From an uncultured bacterium (GTDB taxonomy: Bacteria; DRYD01), in the NCBI GenBank assembly GCA_937139605.1, contig CAKZQG010000006.1, forward strand, positions 91,133-155,132: a stretch of DNA of 64,000 nucleotides, in the 5' to 3' direction. The notes under the pieces were generated by a model that was not told the origin of the DNA, made no database searches, and saw only the letters and a program-made list of their open reading frames with translations. The translations under genes were made by a program, and so were the position numbers. Below, piece after piece: positions 50,736 through 59,613 of the stretch; within the stretch, counting starts at the first letter, position 1; every line of letters starts with the position of its first letter.

Positions 50736-53062
50736 AAATCTTGAGTATCATTTATTAGATTAATATTTTTTAAATCTATTCCTATAGCACTATTATAATT
50801 TAAATCCATAACTAAAAAACTATTTAAAAATCTATATAATTTATCGTTTATATTAATATTATTTTGATATTTTAAGATATCTCCTAATTTATAAGTTGCT
50901 ATATTTTTTAAAGTTCTTTTTAATAGATTATAGGGAATAGACACAGATAAATCATTTATAAAATCTATTAGCTTTAAAAAATCTTGTTTTTTTATATCTT
51001 GATTATTGTAAATTAATTCTTTAAATTCATTAGTATATTCATTTAGAACGTTTAGTGGAATAAAGTCTATATTTTTTATATCTCTAAATATTTCATGAGC
51101 TTGAGATTTTTTATCTACAAATATACTCCCAATTTTATCATAATAATTCCTAAATTTCTGATAATATTTAGTACATCTTAAGAAATCTATACTATAATAT
51201 TTATTTATGAGTTCTAATTTTAGATTTTCAGAAATTAAAGAATTATCTTTTAATTCTGACAAGATACTTACTGTGTTATCGAGTAACTCTTTTTCATAAA
51301 TAACTCCTTTACCTGATGGGTTTTGAGTAAATATTATCACATTTTCTTGATCAATTAATTTATTTAAATTAAATTTATATCTTCTAAGGATTCTTCCGAT
51401 TCTTTGAATAATTACATCTAAAGGGGCCAGTTCTGTAAATAGTATATCAAAATCTATATCTAATGATACTTCAACTACTTGTGTAGAAATTAAAATCCCT
51501 TTAAAACTATTATCTAATACCATATTTTCTATTCTATCTCTATCTTTTCTAATAAACCTTGAATGAAGTAATATAATATTATTAAAGTTAGCTCGTATTT
51601 CTGGATTTTGTATTATCTGATTATAAACTTCCTGGGATTTAACCACAGTATTACAGATTATTAATATTTTTTGAAAATTTTGTGATAAAATCTTTTTCTT
51701 TATACACTCATTAATTTTATTATCTGATATTAAATCTTCATTTATGAGTTTAATTTTATGTTTAGATAGATTTGGAATATATTGTATGAAATTATCAAAG
51801 GAGATATAGTTTTGTTCTGTTAAGAAATTAGGGAAGGTAGCAGTAGATACTATATACTTTCCTCCTAATTCATTTATTTCTTTTAAAGTATTCAATATGA
51901 TTGCCAACATTAACGGAGAATAAGCTTGGATTTCATCTACTACTAATTTAGAGTAAGCTAAAGTAGCGTATATCTTCTCAAATCCATAATACTTAAAATA
52001 AGCGGGGAAAATTTGATCTACTGTTAATACATTTATATTCTTAGATAAGTTCTTAGCTAAATTATATTCAAAATATATATCAATTTCTTCGTCTATTTTT
52101 TTATAGTTTTCAATGATATATTCTAAAGTGTTAAATGAGTTAGCATGTAAAATCCCCACATTTTTTATATCAAAATATTTTATAAATCTTTTATATATTG
52201 CATCTACACTTGACCTAATAGGTAAAGTATAAAATAATTTAAATTTATGAGATAGTAATAAAGTCATTTCAGTTTTTCCCAAACCTGTTGAACTAAGGAT
52301 TAATATGTTTTGATTTATATCTTTTAAATTACAGTAAGATAATTGCCATGTGTTTTTTAAATCTTTTAAAATATTAATCACTACTTCAGTTTTATTTATT
52401 GGTTTTAATTCTATAGGGATTTTAGCCGAAGCTGTATGATCCAATCTTAAAAATAACCCTAATAGTTTAGTTATCTTTTTATTTATTTCTTTTGATAACA
52501 GGTTCTTATTTTGGATATTTTTTATATCTTTTAATATTTTTTCAGCTTCTAAATCATCTGATACCAACTTTATTATCTCATAATAATTTTCTTTAAATAT
52601 ATCTTTTAGATCTATCAATAACTCATTATCTAATATCTCATATTTATTAAATTTTTTTATGTTGGTATATAAATCAGTTAATATTTCTTTAATATTTTGT
52701 TGATTAATATTAGATATATTTAATTCTCTATCATGATGAAAAGCTACTATATGAAATATAAGCTTATAAGATTCTAAACCAAGATAATTACTAATTAAAT
52801 TTTTATTAATAAATAAAGTCGAAAGGTAATTATGGGGATAATTAGGAATATTATAGTTTATTATCTGTTTTTTTATTCTACTTTGAAAATACGAGTTAAT
52901 TTTTCCTAAATCGTGATATATAATACATAATTTAAGGATAATATATTCTTCTGGAGTTAAGTTTAAGTTATATGAATTTTCCTTTAAAGTTTTTAAATTT
53001 TGTAAAATATCTATTATATGTTCCTGAATTGTTTTATCTTCTTTAGCTAAAAAAACGCTCAT
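50723..53062 (-). CDS. cas3: CRISPR-associated helicase/HD nuclease Cas3
   Basis: HD motif IIYHDLGKINSYFQ, Walker A ILSSTGLGKTEMTLLL, VVDEIQAYSP, VVEVSLDIDFDILFTELAPLDVIIQRIGRILR. Confidence 0.92.
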   Translation of the reverse strand: MSVFLAKEDKTIQEHIIDILQNLKTLKENSYNLNLTPEEYIILKLCIIYHDLGKINSYFQSRIKKQIINYNIPNYPHNYLSTLFINKNLISNYLGLESYKLIFHIVAFHHDRELNISNINQQNIKEILTDLYTNIKKFNKYEILDNELLIDLKDIFKENYYEIIKLVSDDLEAEKILKDIKNIQNKNLLSKEINKKITKLLGLFLRLDHTASAKIPIELKPINKTEVVINILKDLKNTWQLSYCNLKDINQNILILSSTGLGKTEMTLLLSHKFKLFYTLPIRSSVDAIYKRFIKYFDIKNVGILHANSFNTLEYIIENYKKIDEEIDIYFEYNLAKNLSKNINVLTVDQIFPAYFKYYGFEKIYATLAYSKLVVDEIQAYSPLMLAIILNTLKEINELGGKYIVSTATFPNFLTEQNYISFDNFIQYIPNLSKHKIKLINEDLISDNKINECIKKKILSQNFQKILIICNTVVKSQEVYNQIIQNPEIRANFNNIILLHSRFIRKDRDRIENMVLDNSFKGILISTQVVEVSLDIDFDILFTELAPLDVIIQRIGRILRRYKFNLNKLIDQENVIIFTQNPSGKGVIYEKELLDNTVSILSELKDNSLISENLKLELINKYYSIDFLRCTKYYQKFRNYYDKIGSIFVDKKSQAHEIFRDIKNIDFIPLNVLNEYTNEFKELIYNNQDIKKQDFLKLIDFINDLSVSIPYNLLKRTLKNIATYKLGDILKYQNNININDKLYRFLNSFLVMDLNYNSAIGIDLKNINLINDTQDLWII

Positions 53063-53279
53063 TTACTTTAAGATGTTATATAGTTTAATTTTTTCTTTTA
53101 TACTATAGGATATATTATTTATATTTTTTGTCCTTAAATTCCTTTTAATAAAACAGCTTATTAATAATAAAAAATGTTGTCAAAAATCAATTTTTTTTTT
53201 ATTTTTATTTAATTTATTATTTAAATTTATTATTTAGTATAAAAAGGGGAAAAATAAAATATATAAAAACATATATATA

Positions 53280-54200
53280 ATGAGTAAATTGTTATTATTG
53301 GATTTTGATGGGGTTTTATTCGATTCTTCTTTAGAATTAAGTAGTATAGTTTTAAGCATTATCCCCCAAATATTTCCAAATAGCAATCTCTCGAAATACT
53401 TACAAAATCTAGAAAGCATTAAAATATTAAACGATGATAAACTTATAAAACAAAATTATAAAAAAATAAAAAAAATACTAATTAATGAAATAAATCTATT
53501 TAATAAATACTATAAAAAATTTAGGACATATTGTACAGATGTTGATGATTTTTATATAACTTCTAAAATTTTAATAAATCATTTTGAAAATAAAAACAAT
53601 AACATAAATACAAAAAAAATAACCTTAAAAGATTTTAAAGATTTAAATTTAAAAAAATATAATTTTAATTTTTATTATAATTTTAAAGCTAAATTAAAAC
53701 AGGAAAATCAAAAAGAACTAAATGATTTTATAGAACATTTTTATAATAAGAGAAAATTTATAAAAGAAAATAATAAGGAATTATGGTTATCATTTAATGA
53801 ACCATTCAAAAACATTATAATCCAACTAAATAATATATTAAAAAGAAATAATATTTTGATAGCAATACTTTCAACTAAGCAAAAATACGCCATAGAAGAA
53901 ATACTAAAATTTTATAACATAAATATAAAACATATATTTGGTAAAGAAAAAGAATTTATAGATAAAGGGAAAAAAATATTAGAAATATCTAACATATTTA
54001 AAACCCAAGAAATACATTTTGTAGATGATTTAATATATAACCTATTAAGAATAAAAGAAGAATTAAAATCAAATACAAAAAATGATATAAATATAAATTT
54101 ATATATGTCAAAATGGGGTTATAATCATTACGAAACAAGAAAAATAGCTCGAAAAAATAATATAAAAATAATCAATTCCTTAAGAGAAATCAAAATATAA
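53280..54200 (+). CDS. HAD-superfamily hydrolase
   Basis: LLLLDFDGVLFDSS, ILIAILSTKQKYAIEEILKFY, EIHFVDDLIYNL. Confidence 0.75.
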   Translation: MSKLLLLDFDGVLFDSSLELSSIVLSIIPQIFPNSNLSKYLQNLESIKILNDDKLIKQNYKKIKKILINEINLFNKYYKKFRTYCTDVDDFYITSKILINHFENKNNNINTKKITLKDFKDLNLKKYNFNFYYNFKAKLKQENQKELNDFIEHFYNKRKFIKENNKELWLSFNEPFKNIIIQLNNILKRNNILIAILSTKQKYAIEEILKFYNINIKHIFGKEKEFIDKGKKILEISNIFKTQEIHFVDDLIYNLLRIKEELKSNTKNDININLYMSKWGYNHYETRKIARKNNIKIINSLREIKI

Positions 54201-54220
54201 TCAATATTTTTTAAAATAAA

Positions 54221-55420
54221 TTAGCATTTATTGAGAGCGATTTCTAAATCTTGGATTAAATCCTGTGGTTCTTCAATCCCAACAGATAATCTAACTAAAT
54301 TAGGGGTTATTCCTATTTTTTCTTTATCTTTTACATCTTTATGAGTAGAAAAATAAGGAATACAAATAAGAGACTCTACTCCCCCTAAACTAACCGCATT
54401 ACTTATTAACTTCAAATTACTTAAAAATTTTTTTATTTTAAAATTATCTAAATCTAATTCAAAGGAAATAACTCCTCCAAAACCTTTAGCATAATTTTTT
54501 ATTATTTCATGATTTTTATGTTCTTTTAATCCTGGATAAAGGACTTTTTTTACTTTTGGATGTTTTTTTAAGTAATCAGCTAAGATCATAGCGTTTTGTT
54601 GATGTTTTTCCATTCTTAAGGCTAAAGTTTTCAATCCTCTTATAATTAAATAGCTATCAAAGGGGCTTAAAGCTCCACCTAACATATTTCGATACCGTTT
54701 TATTAAATAAAACAATTCTTGATTATTAGTCATAATAGCTCCCGCAATAACATCACTATGTCCATTGATATACTTAGTTAAACTATGAACCACCACATCA
54801 ACCCCATCATTTAATGGATTGTAAAAATATGGACTTAGAAAAGTATTATCAAAAATAATTTTAACATTATTATTTAATTTTTTAGAAATAGAAACAATTT
54901 TTTTTATATCAGTTATTTTAAGGAGTGGATTAGTAGGAGACTCTAAATAAATAATACTTACATTCTCATTTAGATTTTCATTAAGAAACTCTTCTATAGA
55001 ATTAATTTCACTAAAATCAAAGTAAATAACTTTGATATTATATTCTATAAAAAATTGTTCAAAAATTTTTTTAGTAACACTGTATATATCATCAAAAGAA
55101 ATAATAATAGAATTAGGTTTAACTAAGGATAACAAAGTAGTAGAGATAGCAGACATACCAGAAGAAAAAGTTAAACAAAACTTGGAATCCTCTAAAGCAG
55201 CTAATTTATATTCTAAAATATTTCTGGTTTGGTTATCATATCGAGTATAAAAATATTGATTTTCTTTGACTTCTAAATCATCCAATAAATAAGTAGAGGT
55301 AAGGTTTATAGGAGCAACTATATCTTTATAATAATTTTCTTTAGGATCTTCAAGAATATGAATAGCTCTGGTAGAAAAATTCAAATTATTATTAATTTTA
55401 GATTCATTTAATAATTCCAT
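54221..55420 (-). CDS. Cys/Met-metabolism PLP-dependent enzyme (cystathionine gamma-synthase/beta-lyase family)
   Basis: TSTYLLDD, YTRYDNQTRNILEYKLAALEDSKFCLTFSSGMSAI, DVVVHSLTKYINGHSDVIAGAIM, SVGIEEPQDLIQDLEIAL. Start taken as ATG 55420; the track uses an upstream TTG (55435). Confidence 0.92.
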   Translation of the reverse strand: MELLNESKINNNLNFSTRAIHILEDPKENYYKDIVAPINLTSTYLLDDLEVKENQYFYTRYDNQTRNILEYKLAALEDSKFCLTFSSGMSAISTTLLSLVKPNSIIISFDDIYSVTKKIFEQFFIEYNIKVIYFDFSEINSIEEFLNENLNENVSIIYLESPTNPLLKITDIKKIVSISKKLNNNVKIIFDNTFLSPYFYNPLNDGVDVVVHSLTKYINGHSDVIAGAIMTNNQELFYLIKRYRNMLGGALSPFDSYLIIRGLKTLALRMEKHQQNAMILADYLKKHPKVKKVLYPGLKEHKNHEIIKNYAKGFGGVISFELDLDNFKIKKFLSNLKLISNAVSLGGVESLICIPYFSTHKDVKDKEKIGITPNLVRLSVGIEEPQDLIQDLEIALNKC

Positions 55421-55433
55421 AATATTAGTTAAC

Positions 55434-55459
55434 AAAAGTGTATATTCTTATACACTTTT
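55434..55459 (-). terminator. Hairpin with U-rich 3' flank upstream of the PLP enzyme (possible attenuator or SD-sequestering stem)
   Basis: Perfect stem AAAAGTGTAT / ATACACTTTT (extendable to 11 bp), TTTTGTT on the minus-strand 3' side. Confidence 0.4.
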
Positions 55460-55534
55460 GGCAGACCTATTTGTATTCCGCCAATTAATGTTAATCATAT
55501 TAGCCCTATGGTCTGCAGGCGGTATTAGGCTAAT
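55460..55534 (-). promoter_or_regulatory. Candidate structured leader RNA with three mutually crossing complementary segments
   Basis: GCAGACC 55461-55467 / GGTCTGC 55510-55516; CCGCC 55478-55482 / GGCGG 55518-55522; ATTAGCC 55499-55505 / GGCTAAT 55528-55534. Confidence 0.4.
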
Positions 55535-55592
55535 TATAGGTTTTGTGCTAACTACAAGACTTAATCTCCTTGTTTTTCTATACCAATCTACT

Positions 55593-55626
55593 CAGATTTT
55601 TCTTAACATCAGATTTTTCTTAACAT
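55593..55626. repeat. Tandem 17-bp direct repeat CAGATTTTTCTTAACAT x2
   Basis: Exact copies 55593-55609 and 55610-55626. Confidence 0.9.
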
Positions 55627-55831
55627 AGTTAAGTCCATCTTAAAGAACTTAATATATTTTTAAATATACACTTTTTAATAGTTGATATACAGTTTTTAAA
55701 TCCGCCTTTTATTTTAATATTATATAAAAAAATAAACAAACCTTGAAAGAAAAAAAAATTAATTTAGAATATATGTTTTTAAAAGAGGATAAACAGATAA
55801 AATATAAAATAATAAATAAGGTAGGGTTATT

Positions 55832-55905
55832 GGGCGGGTAGCTCAGGTGGTTAGAGCGCTTGCGTGACATGCAAGAGGTCACAGGTTCAACTCCTGTCTC
55901 GCCCA
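55832..55905 (+). tRNA. tRNA-Val (anticodon GAC)
   Basis: GGGCGGGTAGCTCAGGTGGTTAGAGCGCTTGCGTGACATGCAAGAGGTCACAGGTTCAACTCCTGTCTCGCCCA folds as a cloverleaf; anticodon loop GTGACAT. Confidence 0.95.
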
Positions 55906-56024
55906 TTTTTTATCAATTCAATTTATCAAAATATTACTACCTTAAAAAATATGTAATACCGTTTTTTTAAATCCTTCATATTATATAAAATTATATAAAT
56001 ATTAAAAAGAAAGGGGAGATTATT

Positions 56025-58496
56025 ATTAGTAAAAAAAACAAATTAATAAACACTTTAGAACTAGAACCAAAACAAATTGAAATTAATTATAACAAAGAAG
56101 AAATAAAAAAGATTATAAAAAATTTTTATGATAATACCAAAGAGTATAATATTAATTTAGCAAATTTTATAGGTCAAGAAAGAGCAATAGAAGCAATAAA
56201 ATTAGGAATAAACATAAATAATGATAAATATAATATTTATGCTGCTGGGGATTACGGAGTAGGTAAAAAAACTATTATAGAATCAATTTTAAAAGAAACA
56301 TTAATAAAAAGAGAAATCCCTAATGATTGGGTATATATATATAATTTTGATGATCCATCTAGTCCAGTAAGTGTAAGCTTTAAGACTAAAAACGGTAAAA
56401 TTTTTAAAGAAAAGGTAGAAAATACCATAAAAAATTTAAGAAGTACTCTAAAAAATGCTTTTGAAGATGAAAAATTCATATCTACTAAAGAACAAGTTAT
56501 AAAAGAAACTGCAAAACAAAAAGAAAAAATTATTCAAGAAATGCAACAAGAGGCTTTAAATTTAGGTTTTTTATTACAACCCACTACTACTGGATTTTAC
56601 ATAACTCCAATAATAGGTGGAAAGCCATTATCTAATGAAGAGATCCAACAACTAGATGAAAATATAAAAAAACAGATAGAAGAAAAAGAAGAAATCTTAG
56701 AGCAAAAAATAGAAGAAAATATAAAAAAACTCAGAAAAATGGATAAAGAATTAATAGATAAATTAAAGGAAATGGATAAAGAAGTTGCTCAAAAATGGAT
56801 AGATTTTTACATTCAAGAATTAACCCAAGAACTAAACAGTATCATACTTGATACAGAAAAAGAAAAACTCAATAATTATTTTGAAGATCTAAAAAAAGAT
56901 ATAATGGAAAACTTAGAAAATTTTTTAAAATTCAAAAACAATGAAGAAAATATTCCTAACAGATATAAAGTTAATTTGTTTGTAGATAATAGCAAAATAG
57001 AAAATATCCCAATAGTTTTTGAGGAATCTCCTACTTTAGAAAATTTATTAGGTAAAGTAGATAAGGAAGTCTATCAAGGGATTTTAATAACAGATTTTAC
57101 AATGATAACTCCTGGCTCCTTACACAAAGCTAACGGAGGATACATAATTATAAACATAATAGATTTATTAAAAGAACCATTTGCTTATGAATCACTTAAA
57201 AAAACTATAAAAAATAAAAAAATAATTATAGAAGATATTTATCAACATTTAGGGATATCTACAAAGATTTTAAAACCTCAACCAATTCCATTCAACGCTA
57301 AAGTAATACTCCTGGGTCCAAGTATAATATATCATATACTTAATGAATTAGATCAAGATTTTAATGAATACTTCCAAATAGTTGCATATTTTGATAATAA
57401 CTTAGAATTAGATAAAGTTAAATACTTTAATAACAATTTAATAAATAATAAAACTCAAAAAATAAATTATGAAAAAATAAAGAAAAATATTTTAGAAAAT
57501 TATATTAAATCAATATTAAATTTAGGATTAAAAAACAATTTAAAAAAATTAGAAGAAGAAGCAATAATAGAATTGCTAAAATATATTCATAGAATATCAG
57601 ACAACAAAGAAAAATTAACATTAAAAATGTCAATTATAGAGAATATCTTAATAGAAGCGAATTATTTTTCAAACAATAATAAAAATATAAATAAAGAAGC
57701 TATAAAGAAAGCAATCGAGCATTGGGAATATAGAAACGGTATTTATAAAGAAAAAATCCAGAAATATATTTTAGAAAATACGATAGATATAAAAACTCAG
57801 GGTAAAGATATTGGAGTAGTTAATGGACTAGCTTATTTAAAAATAGGGGAATTAGCTTTTGGGAAGCCTGTTAAAATTACCTGCTCTATAGGATTAGGAA
57901 AAGAGGGAATAATATCAATAGAAAAAGAAGTAGGTTTTTCTGGACAAATTCATAATAAAGCTGTTATGATAATAACAGGATACTTTATTCAAAAATATTC
58001 TACAAATTTTCCATTAACTTTACAAGCAAGAATTTCTTTTGAACAAAATTACTCAATGTTAGAAGGAGATAGTGCTTCATTAGCAGAAGTATTAGCTCTT
58101 ATATCTCAAATATCAAATATACCGATTAAACAAAATTTAGCAATAACTGGATCTATGAACCAAAAAGGAGAAGCACAACCAGTAGGCGGGATTAAAGAAA
58201 AAGTTGAAGGATTCTTTGAAATATGTAAATATAGGAATCATTTCCCAGCTTACGTAATTATCCCTTATCAAAACATAAACGATCTAGTTCTAAAAGAAGA
58301 AGTAATCCAATATATAAAAGATAAAAAATTTAAGATATACACAGTAAAAAATATAGACGAAGCTATCCAAATTGCAACCGATCTATCCCCAGATATAGTT
58401 CATAAAAAAGTTATTAACAAGCTAAAAGAATTTTACTTAAAAAGTATCAAAAAATCAACTAATAAAACTAAAAAAAACAAAAAGAATAAACAATAA
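56025..58496 (+). CDS. LonB-like (AAA_32-type) ATP-dependent protease; ORF-track version (from 56541) lacks the N-terminus
   Basis: Open in-frame sequence upstream: ISKKNKLINTLELEPKQIEI...NFIGQERAIEAIKLGININNDKYNIYAAGDYGVGKKTIIESILKE; SD GGGGAG (56013-56018) 6 nt before ATT at 56025. Lon catalytic region MLEGDSASLAEVLALIS...QPVGGIKEKVEGFF. Confidence 0.85.
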   Translation: MSKKNKLINTLELEPKQIEINYNKEEIKKIIKNFYDNTKEYNINLANFIGQERAIEAIKLGININNDKYNIYAAGDYGVGKKTIIESILKETLIKREIPNDWVYIYNFDDPSSPVSVSFKTKNGKIFKEKVENTIKNLRSTLKNAFEDEKFISTKEQVIKETAKQKEKIIQEMQQEALNLGFLLQPTTTGFYITPIIGGKPLSNEEIQQLDENIKKQIEEKEEILEQKIEENIKKLRKMDKELIDKLKEMDKEVAQKWIDFYIQELTQELNSIILDTEKEKLNNYFEDLKKDIMENLENFLKFKNNEENIPNRYKVNLFVDNSKIENIPIVFEESPTLENLLGKVDKEVYQGILITDFTMITPGSLHKANGGYIIINIIDLLKEPFAYESLKKTIKNKKIIIEDIYQHLGISTKILKPQPIPFNAKVILLGPSIIYHILNELDQDFNEYFQIVAYFDNNLELDKVKYFNNNLINNKTQKINYEKIKKNILENYIKSILNLGLKNNLKKLEEEAIIELLKYIHRISDNKEKLTLKMSIIENILIEANYFSNNNKNINKEAIKKAIEHWEYRNGIYKEKIQKYILENTIDIKTQGKDIGVVNGLAYLKIGELAFGKPVKITCSIGLGKEGIISIEKEVGFSGQIHNKAVMIITGYFIQKYSTNFPLTLQARISFEQNYSMLEGDSASLAEVLALISQISNIPIKQNLAITGSMNQKGEAQPVGGIKEKVEGFFEICKYRNHFPAYVIIPYQNINDLVLKEEVIQYIKDKKFKIYTVKNIDEAIQIATDLSPDIVHKKVINKLKEFYLKSIKKSTNKTKKNKKNKQ

Positions 58497-58499
58497 AAC

Positions 58500-59498
58500 C
58501 TATACTACATAAAAATTAATGTTTATAAAAAATTCCTTATATTTTATATAAAAATAATAAATATTTTTAGAAATTTTTTGCTTTTTTAATATTGTTAATT
58601 TACTTAAAATTTTATTTCTTTTTTTATTTAGTAATTTTTTAAATCCTATTCTGTCTATTTCTAAAAATACTTCTATTATTGGTAATTTTTCTAATTTTAT
58701 ATCATTTCTTAAATAAACAATACTATCTATCAATTCAAAAACAAATTTCAAAATATAAACATAAAAACTTATTTTATCTTTAGAATATAAAGAAACAAAT
58801 GGGTCATATAAGTTTTTTATTTCCTTTTTATCTAGATAAGGTGGATTACTAAAAATTATTAAATTTAGATTTTTAGTAATTAAAAATTTTGATAAATTAT
58901 AAGTATTAATAAATAAAAATTTATCAGAATTTATTAGATAAATTAATTTTGAGACTGATTTATCAATAAAATTTAAATAAAAATTAGATAAAGCTAAATA
59001 AATCGCTTTAAAACTAATATCACTACCTATAAATATATTTTTTTTATTAAATTTAAAAAACTCAAGAAAATTTAGAATAATATTCCCGGAACCCACTCCT
59101 AATTCCAAAAATATAAAACTAAAATCATTTAAATCGTATTTATTTTTAAGATATTCAAAAGAATAAAATAAAAATTCTTCAGTTTCTAATCTAGGTACTA
59201 AACAATTCTCATTAATATTTAATTCCAAATTTCCAAATCTAACTTTTTTAAGTAAATACTCTATAGGATATTTCTTTATTAAAACATCATAAAGAATTTT
59301 CTCCAATTCTTCTTGTTCTTTTGAATTTAAGAAAATATCAGATATTAAAATTTCCTCTTTAGAAATTTTTAAATAATAAGAAAAAATTAATAAAATTTTA
59401 TTAATCAATATTTTTTTAAAAAATTTAGATTTAGATTTTGTTTTTAAATGAGGAAAATATCTTTTTAAAAGAATATAAAAAAACTCTCTTATTTTCAT
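58500..59498 (-). CDS. prmC: Peptide chain release factor N5-glutamine methyltransferase
   Basis: PIEYLLKKVRFGNLELNINENCLVPRLETEEFL, FLELGVGSGNIILNFL, LIIFSNPPYLDKKEI. Confidence 0.88.
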   Translation of the reverse strand: MKIREFFYILLKRYFPHLKTKSKSKFFKKILINKILLIFSYYLKISKEEILISDIFLNSKEQEELEKILYDVLIKKYPIEYLLKKVRFGNLELNINENCLVPRLETEEFLFYSFEYLKNKYDLNDFSFIFLELGVGSGNIILNFLEFFKFNKKNIFIGSDISFKAIYLALSNFYLNFIDKSVSKLIYLINSDKFLFINTYNLSKFLITKNLNLIIFSNPPYLDKKEIKNLYDPFVSLYSKDKISFYVYILKFVFELIDSIVYLRNDIKLEKLPIIEVFLEIDRIGFKKLLNKKRNKILSKLTILKKQKISKNIYYFYIKYKEFFININFYVV

Positions 59499-59613
59499 AT
59501 ATTATTTATTAAATTTATTCTATTTTTAATAGGATTATCCGTTTAAAAAAAGGTAAAAATATAAAATAAGTAAAATAATATAAATAAATAGAATTAAACG
59601 AAAATAAAAAAAT

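Noticed and set aside
55434-55534. Calling this a SAM-I riboswitch or T-box
   Set aside because: I could not find the SAM-I core or the T-box sequence (AGGGTGGNACCGCG); left as an unassigned structured leader.
55709-55906. Minus-strand ORF MGETGVEPVTSCMSRKRSNHLSYPPNNP...
   Set aside because: Starts inside and reads antisense through tRNA-Val; a common artefact.
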